Shown: positions 33,081-39,185 of the stretch, piece by piece | Layout of the letters: each line of letters opens with the position of its first letter | Numbering within the stretch: position 1 is the stretch's first letter | Source: Winogradskyella sp. | GTDB taxonomy: Bacteria > Bacteroidota > Bacteroidia > Flavobacteriales > Flavobacteriaceae | Reading direction: 5' to 3' | Assembly: GCF_028289625.1 (NCBI RefSeq) | Contig: NZ_JANQOM010000010.1 | Span: forward strand, 1-39,185 | Length of the DNA: 39,185 nt | The notes under the pieces: model-generated | What the model was told of the DNA's origin: nothing | The model's database searches: none | Seen by the model: the letters and a program-made list of their open reading frames with translations, nothing else | Position numbers and translations under genes: made by a program

Positions 33081-33350
33081 GTGTCCCATAACCAAAAAAT
33101 GTATAATCTCTATAACAGTTTTGCACTTATTTTTGACTTAATCGCATCGGCAACCTCTTGGATTTGGGCCTACTTGTACAACATGTTTACTGCTTTACCT
33201 GCCTTAATTTTCAGCTTGGTTTTTATACAACAGGCAAAAAAACCAAAGAATCCCATAAGAAAATTCATTACACAAAGCTGTGTAGTATTGGCATTGGCAT
33301 TGGCAGGTGTTTTATGCCAAACGAGAAAACCCAGAAGACTCCAAATGTGA
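33081..33350 (+). CDS. Small integral membrane protein, start uncertain
   Basis: 89 residues from a GTG at 33081. Three hydrophobic segments are visible: FALIFDLIASATSWIWAYLY, then ALPALIFSLVFI and SCVVLALALAGVLC. The frame stays open upstream to 32988 and there encodes another membrane-helix-like string (VFAVSILGIIVGVSIYVFF, about 33003-33059) with no ATG, GTG or TTG. Either the gene starts at a weak codon, or its 5' end was lost, or the upstream part is chance. It has no recognised family and lies 86 bp downstream of the previous gene. Confidence 0.45.
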   Translation: MSHNQKMYNLYNSFALIFDLIASATSWIWAYLYNMFTALPALIFSLVFIQQAKKPKNPIRKFITQSCVVLALALAGVLCQTRKPRRLQM

Positions 33351-33405
33351 TGATAAATACTGTCAGTCAAGTAATTATACAAGAGAAAGATAGATACGAG
33401 TTATT

Positions 33406-33954
33406 ATGAAGAAACTAGCAGTGATTGAATATGTAATAATTTTTATGCTACTGGCTAAAGGACTTTATGCCCAAAGGCGCCTAGCCCCAAACTATGTCGT
33501 TACACATCAAAAAGATACCATACTTGTACATAAAGTAACGCATACCGATGCACGTTGGAGCGACCTCAAGTTTACACTCACATTACCAGATGCAAGTAAA
33601 AAGAAAATTTTAGGCGAAGAAGTCTGGCGAATGAAAGAAACCCGAAATGGTAAAGTTCGGTTTTATCAAGTGGCAAGAATAGAAGAAAAAAAACGCATCA
33701 ATTATAAACTTTTACGATTGGTCATTTCAGGGAAATTAGACCTTATGTACGATAGAAAGTTGAGCGTGGATTGGGTATTTATTACGGGTGAAGGTTTTAA
33801 TGATTTTGTAACTAAATTTCAGAATTTCAAAAAACTAAAAACACTTCTAAACAAGTGTGAAGCGTTTCGTGAGGCCCACGCTACAAATAAAAGTCAGCGG
33901 TATAGGTATTTACAAGATATGATTCGCTTTTACAATCAAAACTGTTTTCGATAA
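33406..33954 (+). CDS. Secreted protein of unknown function
   Basis: 182 residues with an N-terminal signal (VIEYVIIFMLLAKGLYAQ). The mature region is basic and beta-rich (NYVVTHQKDTILVHKVTHTD, EEVWRMKETRNGKVRFYQVARI), then has an acidic/hydrophobic block (VDWVFITGEGFNDFV) and a helical C-terminus rich in Arg and Lys. The KDTILVHKV opening is of a kind seen in flavobacterial envelope proteins of unknown role. It is followed after 37 bp by the 691-residue gene on the same strand. Confidence 0.6.
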   Translation: MKKLAVIEYVIIFMLLAKGLYAQRRLAPNYVVTHQKDTILVHKVTHTDARWSDLKFTLTLPDASKKKILGEEVWRMKETRNGKVRFYQVARIEEKKRINYKLLRLVISGKLDLMYDRKLSVDWVFITGEGFNDFVTKFQNFKKLKTLLNKCEAFREAHATNKSQRYRYLQDMIRFYNQNCFR

Positions 33955-33991
33955 ACACTTTGAGTTATAAGAACTAAATAAAATAAGCATC

Positions 33992-36067
33992 ATGAAACCA
34001 TCAATTTTTATTGTTTTGCTGTCTACTTGCCTTCTTGGAAAATCACAAACAGCATACAGGCCTTTTTTTGATTTTAAATCTGTCAGTGCCCAAGAAATGA
34101 ACTTAAAAGGCAACATAGCCCGCATTTCTTTGCGTATTTATAATACGGATAGAGTTACTGGTTCAATCTCAAATGGAGTTATACATTACCAATTTGCAAA
34201 CAACAGGCTACAATCCAAACGAATTGAAAGGTTTAATGAAGTTCATTTCTATAACCATAAAAATGAAAAACTCGATAGTATAACTGTGCGCGTTAACGGA
34301 AAGTTCCATTCAAGCAAATCCTTTACTCATCTTGGCAACCAAACTGAAATACGTAATACAAAAAATAATCAACTACTTGGTACATTTACGACCAATTCAA
34401 AAGGGCAAATTATTAAACTGATTGAAAAAATAGGTTTTGAAACAATCACCACAAGAGCATTTGCAGAATTTGAAGGTATAACCTTTATAAAACAACAACA
34501 GACTATAAGGTATAGGACCGATGGCAGTGAACGCTCTCGTGAAGGCATTACAAATACACAAAAAAAAGGGACTTGGTTGGGTTTGCCTGTTATTGTGCAG
34601 ACAAGCAAACAAGATTATTTTGCAACCACTACCACAAGCTATTACAACACTAAAGGTCATCTTGTATTCGAAGAAATTACAGGGGTTAAAATGATGGAGC
34701 CTATAACCACAGAAACCTTCTATAAATACGATTTGCGGGGCAACTGGGTTTCTGCCATTACCTACAATAAAAATACTGGAATGGTTAAAAAATATCAAGA
34801 ACGAAAAATTACCTATACCGACAATTTTGTTTCTGGCAATATAGATTTTAATGAAAGCTATATAAAAAGCACTAAATACCCAGAATTCCCGAACCAATAT
34901 GCCTATAAATATGACGTTGCGAAAAACCTATTTTGGCTTAAAGACCCATCAGGCAATTATTTAACAAAAAACGATTGGAAGTACTTCGGTAATAAAAGTA
35001 CTAACCACTACTATTATTTTGACAAAACCAATGGTGCATTAGTAGAACTAACCAATTATAAGCTTGTAAAAGAAGGGGATTTAAACTTCCGCCCAGCAAA
35101 AGTAATTTCCAAAAATTATGAAGACTTCATTTTTAACATAGATAATATTAATTACATTTTTACTGACGGACAGTTTCAAAATTTTAGTGAGGGACACATT
35201 GTAAAACAGAGCATTGATGAGAATCAAAATTCTTATTACAACACAAAAACAAACAAATTATACCTCTTTACATCTGCTTGTGAACAAAACACTTGTGAAC
35301 TACAACTTATGCCTTATTCCAAAGACAAAGTGCATTACTATTTGTATAAAGACAGTTCAGGCAATATTGATTGCTCACCATTTGGTAATGGTAAATTACT
35401 TGACATAAAAGATTACAAATCAATTTTTGGAGGTACGAAATCGTTTATGGATTATAACGGATTGTATTTAGAATACGATTTGACCAAAACGTCATTCAAT
35501 ACATTTTACCCTGCAAAAGTAATTAGCAAAGCAAAATTTGATAAAGTATTTGCTAAAAGTACAAATCTTCAAGGGAATGTTTACGCAACAGCTGAAGGTC
35601 TGGCTGAGCTTATTAACCGATATCCAGAAAGTTTTGCACCAAAAACGCCAACCAAAACTACATCAGCTGAACAACCGCAAATAAGCCCAGCATTGACTAA
35701 AACAACAACTCCTAATAACAGAACTATAAATAACAAAGTAGATGCTTACGACTGTAATAATAACTTAAAGTGCTTAAGTAAACTGTTACAAGACCGCTAT
35801 AATCAGCTAAAAGGTCAAGGTAAAACCGATAAAGAGGCCGCCAAAGAACAGGCAGAAATAATCAATAAGGTATATGATTACAACAAAGAGTTGGCGTACC
35901 AAATGGTTATGGATATTAAGAATAATCAATTGTTAAATGTCTTATCAGAACTATCACCAGAGCAGCGTGCTTACTTTCGTTCAAAATCTATGAATACTAT
36001 AAAATCTTATGAGAAAAAACACGGCAAAACTAAGATAAAAACGGTACCCTATAAGCCTAAAAACTAA
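33992..36067 (+). CDS. Large secreted protein with YD-repeat-like segments
   Basis: 691 residues with a signal peptide (MKPSIFIVLLSTCLLGKSQ). Residues about 100-330 contain strings like YYNTKGHLVFEEITG, FYKYDLRGNWVSAITY and YKYDVAKNLFWLKDPSGNYL, which recall YD/RHS-type beta repeats in a degenerate form. A second feature is a repeated FxPAKVISK box (before NYEDFIF and before AKFDKVF). A Thr/Pro-rich linker at about 545-580 leads to a helical C-terminus (KLLQDRYNQLKGQGKTDKEA). I do not recognise a named family. It is probably a periplasmic or surface protein. Confidence 0.6.
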   Translation: MKPSIFIVLLSTCLLGKSQTAYRPFFDFKSVSAQEMNLKGNIARISLRIYNTDRVTGSISNGVIHYQFANNRLQSKRIERFNEVHFYNHKNEKLDSITVRVNGKFHSSKSFTHLGNQTEIRNTKNNQLLGTFTTNSKGQIIKLIEKIGFETITTRAFAEFEGITFIKQQQTIRYRTDGSERSREGITNTQKKGTWLGLPVIVQTSKQDYFATTTTSYYNTKGHLVFEEITGVKMMEPITTETFYKYDLRGNWVSAITYNKNTGMVKKYQERKITYTDNFVSGNIDFNESYIKSTKYPEFPNQYAYKYDVAKNLFWLKDPSGNYLTKNDWKYFGNKSTNHYYYFDKTNGALVELTNYKLVKEGDLNFRPAKVISKNYEDFIFNIDNINYIFTDGQFQNFSEGHIVKQSIDENQNSYYNTKTNKLYLFTSACEQNTCELQLMPYSKDKVHYYLYKDSSGNIDCSPFGNGKLLDIKDYKSIFGGTKSFMDYNGLYLEYDLTKTSFNTFYPAKVISKAKFDKVFAKSTNLQGNVYATAEGLAELINRYPESFAPKTPTKTTSAEQPQISPALTKTTTPNNRTINNKVDAYDCNNNLKCLSKLLQDRYNQLKGQGKTDKEAAKEQAEIINKVYDYNKELAYQMVMDIKNNQLLNVLSELSPEQRAYFRSKSMNTIKSYEKKHGKTKIKTVPYKPKN

Positions 36068-36075
36068 ACCAAAAA

Positions 36076-37110
36076 ATGATGAACTATATTCAAGTAATTT
36101 TTTTATTAATAGCACTAAGTTCAGCGTATGCGCAAACCAACAGCGATGAAATTTTAGAGTATGAACACGACGGTTGCCTTTGGCCATTTTTCTCTAAAGA
36201 CAATGGTAAACCTATTACCAATCAAACCGAATTTGAAAACATTGTACGTAAGGATGCCAGCCTTAATCGTTGTGTGGGAAATTTAGAACGTATAGACTTT
36301 GAAAAATACGTGCTAGTAGGTCATATAATCAATAGTGGTCATTGCTATCGCCCACCAGGATTAAATTATTTTGCCGAATATGCCGCAAACTCTAAAACCC
36401 TTTACCTCACCATTACCTACCAAGAAGCTTCCAGGAACGCCACTTGCCGAGCTGCTAGTCGTTACGATTTGTGGTTATTGATACCTCGCCCTAGTGATGA
36501 TTTTGAGGTTGTCTTGCGTTTAAATGCTTTGGATGCTACAGAACATTATTTAGAAAATGAAATTTCAAGACATCACGAGGATTTTAAAAAACAGTTAAAA
36601 ACCTTTTTCAGCTTTGCCGAACAGCGCCAATGGAACAAGATTTTAGATGCGACATATCCAAAGTTGTTCAGTTTGCAGCCGAGAGATAAAATGCTTCAGG
36701 CTTTAAAACAATCTTATGATAGCGAACATCTTAAGATGTATTTCTCAGACTTTAAGTACAACAATGATGCGGTATTTTTTAAGGCAGATAGCTTACAATG
36801 TGCTATTGCTGACTATTCTAGTACAATACAAGTGGAATTTCTTCAAAAAAACAACCAAACCGATGCCGAATTTGAGGACTATCTAACTGAAATGCAAACC
36901 AAATTTAGGAAGCAATATCCGAATTCAGACCTAATCAAAAAGGAGAATGTATTGCATATTACAGGACCAAAACAATTATTGGGCGTTTATAATACGTCAA
37001 AGCGCGTGTGGTATTTTCTGGAGTTAAGTAAAAGTTCGAGCCAGTTATTAGCTTTGCTTTTTGAAAAAGACTTGGCAAGTAAAATTATTGAGGCAACACA
37101 ATTGGATTAG
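36076..37110 (+). CDS. Two-domain secreted protein of unknown function
   Basis: 344 residues, starting 8 bp after the preceding stop, so co-transcribed. A signal peptide (MNYIQVIFLLIALSSAYAQ) is followed by a cysteine-containing domain (about 25-155: HDGCLWPFF, LNRCVGNLERIDFEKYVLVGHI, SGHCYRPPG, NATCRAAS) with a vague resemblance to PrcB-like beta domains. The second domain (about 180-335: FFSFAEQRQWNKILDATYPKLF, then VWYFLELSKSSSQLL) has the look of an NTF2-like fold. Neither assignment is firm. The pairing of the two domains is unknown to me. Confidence 0.55.
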   Translation: MMNYIQVIFLLIALSSAYAQTNSDEILEYEHDGCLWPFFSKDNGKPITNQTEFENIVRKDASLNRCVGNLERIDFEKYVLVGHIINSGHCYRPPGLNYFAEYAANSKTLYLTITYQEASRNATCRAASRYDLWLLIPRPSDDFEVVLRLNALDATEHYLENEISRHHEDFKKQLKTFFSFAEQRQWNKILDATYPKLFSLQPRDKMLQALKQSYDSEHLKMYFSDFKYNNDAVFFKADSLQCAIADYSSTIQVEFLQKNNQTDAEFEDYLTEMQTKFRKQYPNSDLIKKENVLHITGPKQLLGVYNTSKRVWYFLELSKSSSQLLALLFEKDLASKIIEATQLD

Positions 37111-37173
37111 AAGATAAGTATCTTTTTTTGATTCTGTCAATTTACCTGGGCGTTTTAGTAAGAAGTTTTGTCG

Positions 37174-37181
37174 TAAATTTG
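37174..37181 (+). promoter_or_regulatory. -7 promoter element for the paaF candidate
   Basis: TAAATTTG fits TAnnTTTG and lies 23 bp before the start at 37205, so this gene probably has its own promoter. No CTAAC/GTTAG dyad is present here. Confidence 0.5.
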
Positions 37182-37204
37182 AGACCATAAAACACTTAAT
37201 TCCT

Positions 37205-37957
37205 ATGACGCAACCATATGTAAAACAAACCATAGAAAACGAAGTTGGTTATATTGAGTTTTTTCATCCTGCACACAATTCACTACCAGGAAATATTTTA
37301 GCGAAGCTAGCCAATACAATTACTCAGGCAGGACAAGATGATGCTATTAAAGTGATTGTGCTCAAAAGTGGCGGAGACCGAACCTTTTGTGCTGGCGCAA
37401 GCTTTAAAGAACTTATTAATATCAATGATGAAGCCACAGGTAAGGTATTTTTTTCTGGGTTTGCAAATGTCATTAATGCGATGCGCAAATGCCCAAAATT
37501 TATCATTGGTCGAGTTCAAGGGAAAACAGTAGGTGGAGGAGTAGGTTTAGCTTCAGCAACGGATTATTGTATGGCAACAAAATTCGCGGCAATTAAGCTC
37601 AGTGAGCTTAATGTTGGCATTGGACCTTTTGTTGTCGGGCCAGCTGTTGAGCGCAAATTAGGCTTAAGTGGCATGTCTCAAATTGCAATTGATGCCAATA
37701 GTTTTTATCCGGCTGAATGGGCGAAGGAAAAAGGTTTATTCACACAGGTTTTTGAAACTACAGAAGAATTAGATGGTGCAGTAAAAGCTTTTGTTGAGAA
37801 CTTATGTAATTACAATACAGAAGCCATGCGCGACATGAAACAAATGTTCTGGAAAGGTACTGAGGATTGGGATACTTTGTTAGCAGAACGTGCAGCCATC
37901 AGTGGGCGATTAGTATTGAGTGATTTTACGAAAGAAACACTTAAGAGGTTTAAGTAG
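37205..37957 (+). CDS. Enoyl-CoA hydratase/isomerase family protein (paaF candidate)
   Basis: 250 residues, crotonase fold: FCAGASFKELI and VQGKTVGGGVGLASATDYCMAT around the oxyanion hole, and E134 in LSELNVGIGPFVVG. The first catalytic Glu of standard hydratases (in GGGCELA) is Gly here (GGGVGLA), while the second is kept. A dehydroadipyl-CoA hydratase would be expected to have both. Context with paaY and the paa operon suggests PaaF. The residue pattern leaves room for an isomerase or another enoyl-CoA enzyme. It has its own promoter element. Confidence 0.78.
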   Translation: MTQPYVKQTIENEVGYIEFFHPAHNSLPGNILAKLANTITQAGQDDAIKVIVLKSGGDRTFCAGASFKELININDEATGKVFFSGFANVINAMRKCPKFIIGRVQGKTVGGGVGLASATDYCMATKFAAIKLSELNVGIGPFVVGPAVERKLGLSGMSQIAIDANSFYPAEWAKEKGLFTQVFETTEELDGAVKAFVENLCNYNTEAMRDMKQMFWKGTEDWDTLLAERAAISGRLVLSDFTKETLKRFK

Positions 37958-37972
37958 AAGCCCACATCCTAA

Positions 37973-37989
37973 CCTTCCCAAAGGGAAGG
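37973..37989. repeat. Short palindrome CCTTCCC/GGGAAGG
   Basis: 7-bp arms with an AAA loop, 15 bp after the preceding stop. No T-tract follows. It pairs in style with the palindrome at 38043-38059. Confidence 0.5.
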
Positions 37990-38042
37990 AGCAGATATTG
38001 GAATTATAATGGTAGAAGGTTGAAATTTAAGATATAACAATT

Positions 38043-38059
38043 TTTCCCCTTTGGGGAAA
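38043..38059. repeat. Short palindrome TTTCCCC/GGGGAAA
   Basis: 7-bp arms with a TTT loop, in the spacer before paaY. The two palindromes bracket an AT-rich stretch of about 50 bp. Confidence 0.5.
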
Positions 38060-38120
38060 TCAAAGATTCAACGACTCTTTTTTAAAAATAGATTTTTTGA
38101 GTTAAATTAAAAGGGGCTTT

Positions 38121-38717
38121 ATGATATACGAATTCCAAGGTTACATCCCAGTAATTCACCAAAGTAGTTTTGTACACCCACTAGCTGCGGTCACTGGCAA
38201 TGTCATTATTGGCAAAAACTGCTACATTGGACCAGGAGCAGCGATTCGTGGAGATTGGGGACAGATTATTTTAGAAGATGGTGTCAATGTTCAAGAGAAT
38301 TGTACGGTCCATATGTTCCCTGGAAAATCTATTGTGTTAAGAGAAAGTGCACATGTTGGTCATGGTGCCATTATACATGGTGCCAATTTGGGAAGAAATT
38401 GTTTAATTGGAATGAATACAGTCATTATGGATGATGCCGAAATAGGTGATGAAAGCATTGTTGGTGCTATGGCATTTGTAAAGGCTGAAACTAAGATTCC
38501 TAGACGTAGTTTAGTCGTTGGTAATCCAGCAAAAATTATCAAAGAAGTATCCTATGAAATGATTGCTTGGAAAACGAAAGGCACCGAATTATACCAACAA
38601 TTACCAAAAGAGTGTCATGAAACGTTAAAAGAAGTTGAGCCCTTAAGAAAAGTGCCTTTGGATAGGAAACTTCAAGATGATACCTATAAAACCCTTCGAG
38701 AAACGTTTAAAAAATAA
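38121..38717 (+). CDS. paaY: PaaY-type hexapeptide-repeat thioesterase / gamma-carbonic-anhydrase-like protein
   Basis: 198 residues, like E. coli PaaY (196). Left-handed beta-helix repeats run through residues 20-150 (VTGNVIIGKNCYIGPGAAIRG, then IGMNTVIMDDAEIG, and IVGAMAFVKA). Potential metal ligands H64 (CTVH) and H81/H86 (VGHGAIIHG) match the gamma-carbonic-anhydrase pattern. The C-terminal VSYEMIAWKTKGTELYQQL and EVEPLR match PaaY specifically. PaaY acts as a thioesterase on dead-end CoA adducts of the pathway. It lies near but not within the main operon. Confidence 0.9.
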   Translation: MIYEFQGYIPVIHQSSFVHPLAAVTGNVIIGKNCYIGPGAAIRGDWGQIILEDGVNVQENCTVHMFPGKSIVLRESAHVGHGAIIHGANLGRNCLIGMNTVIMDDAEIGDESIVGAMAFVKAETKIPRRSLVVGNPAKIIKEVSYEMIAWKTKGTELYQQLPKECHETLKEVEPLRKVPLDRKLQDDTYKTLRETFKK

Positions 38718-38724
38718 TACTTTA

Positions 38725-38759
38725 GCCAAGAGCCAAGAGCCAAGAGCCAAGAGCCAAGA
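38725..38759. repeat. Five tandem copies of GCCAAGA
   Basis: Five exact 7-bp units in tandem, no spacers, in the gap between convergent paaY and the Lrp gene. It is a simple-sequence repeat prone to copy-number change. Similar word-like repeats of AAAGC type occur at about 21647-21680. Confidence 0.85.
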
Positions 38760-38760
38760 C

Positions 38761-39185
38761 TTAAACCCTGCTCAAATCAATCTCGTTCGTTTCTTTTCCT
38801 GTTGAGAGTGTAATTAAACTCTGCACATTTCCTAAGTAGGGCAAAAGCGTCAACTTTGAAATAATAAAATGTTCGTAGGCTTCAATATCCTCAACAACAA
38901 GTTTAAGTAAATAATCAAAATTTCCACTGACGCGATGACATTCTACAATTTCAGGGAAGTTGTTGATTTCAGTCACAAACTTTTCAAGATAACTCCTGGT
39001 ATGACCTTGTAATGTAATGCCAATAAATACAGTGAGTTTCAATCCGATTTTTTTGTTGTCCAAGACAGCAACATACTTTTTGATGTAACCTTCTCTTTCA
39101 AGTTTTTTTATCCGTTCAAAAACAGGTGACGTGGTCATACCTAACTCTTCGGCAATGCCCTTTGTAGTTCGGTTGCTGTCCTTTT
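38761..39185 (-). CDS. Lrp/AsnC-family regulator, 5' end outside the window
   Basis: Partial. The frame is open to the right edge, and the upstream codons read KDSNRTTKGIAEELGMTTSP, the helix-turn-helix of an Lrp/AsnC protein. An internal Met (39138) is not the start. The RAM ligand domain follows: VFIGITLQGHTRSYLEKFV, then EIVECHRVSGNFDYLLKLVVEDIEAYEHFI. Proteins of this family sense amino acids or related small molecules. The position beside paaY makes an aromatic amino acid ligand conceivable, but that is speculation. Its final residues converge on the heptamer repeat. Confidence 0.9.
   Translation of the reverse strand, partial: KDSNRTTKGIAEELGMTTSPVFERIKKLEREGYIKKYVAVLDNKKIGLKLTVFIGITLQGHTRSYLEKFVTEINNFPEIVECHRVSGNFDYLLKLVVEDIEAYEHFIISKLTLLPYLGNVQSLITLSTGKETNEIDLSRV

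Noticed and set aside
33158..33409. 83-codon plus-strand frame overlapping the small membrane protein
   Set aside because: The other frame has three clean hydrophobic helices, while this one is a mixed string that runs into the next gene start.
34397..34897. 166-codon minus-strand frame inside the 691-residue secreted protein gene
   Set aside because: Fully antisense to a gene with a signal peptide and matching neighbours. The translated string has no domain and is rich in Cys and Phe, as is typical for antisense of AT-rich genes.
38725..38759. Possible CRISPR array
   Set aside because: Units are 7 bp and contiguous without spacers, so it is a simple tandem repeat.

Overview
The window looks like a chromosomal segment of a marine-type Flavobacteriaceae (Bacteroidota). 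It is AT-rich. It carries gliding genes (gldB, gldC), a type IX secretion (T9SS) sorting domain, flavobacterial signal peptides ending in YAQ/YSQ, promoter -7 elements of the TAnnTTTG type, and the palindromic intergenic repeats common in this family. I cannot name the genus from sequence alone.

Layout. 1-802: two pseudogenes, an arylsulfotransferase C-terminal remnant (minus) joined to the 3' half of rlmN (plus). They look like the scar of a tandem duplication. 812-3080: an intact arylsulfotransferase-like lipoprotein and a T9SS-sorted secreted protein (minus). 3216-6835: polyprenyl diphosphate synthase, an ECF sigma factor, its membrane partner and a predicted beta-barrel protein. 6950-8386: an HxlR regulator divergent from a double SnoaL-like lipoprotein, with three 21-bp operator-like repeats between them. 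8619-13540: housekeeping block dnaG, NarL-type response regulator, nadE, gldB, gldC. 13547-19656: three paralogous secreted proteins of unknown function, an amidohydrolase lipoprotein, a DUF4230 protein and a rhodanese.

19771-32448 is the main functional unit: a phenylacetate (paa) degradation operon. A TetR regulator is followed by a promoter that overlaps a 9-2-9 palindrome, then paaE-A-B-C-D (phenylacetyl-CoA epoxidase, its reductase and maturation factor), paaG, a PLP-dependent threonine-dehydratase-like gene, paaH, paaI, paaJ, an SDR-fold protein that lacks the catalytic Tyr and Lys, and a paaZ with an extra C-terminal DinB/DUF1569-like domain. Together they would epoxidise phenylacetyl-CoA, isomerise and open the ring, and beta-oxidise the product to acetyl-CoA and succinyl-CoA. 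The ligase paaK is not in the window. Palindromic repeats lie in many of the spacers of this operon.

32564-37110 is a run of five small-to-large exported or membrane proteins that I cannot assign. They separate the main operon from more pathway genes: an enoyl-CoA hydratase/isomerase (paaF candidate), paaY, and a convergent Lrp/AsnC regulator cut by the right edge.

The least ordinary items are the PaaZ-DinB fusion, the active-site-less SDR and the PLP enzyme inside the paa operon, the putative TetR operator, the paralog trio with T9SS-tail-like modules, the phosphoacceptor Asp-to-Glu response regulator, and the duplication scar at the left edge.
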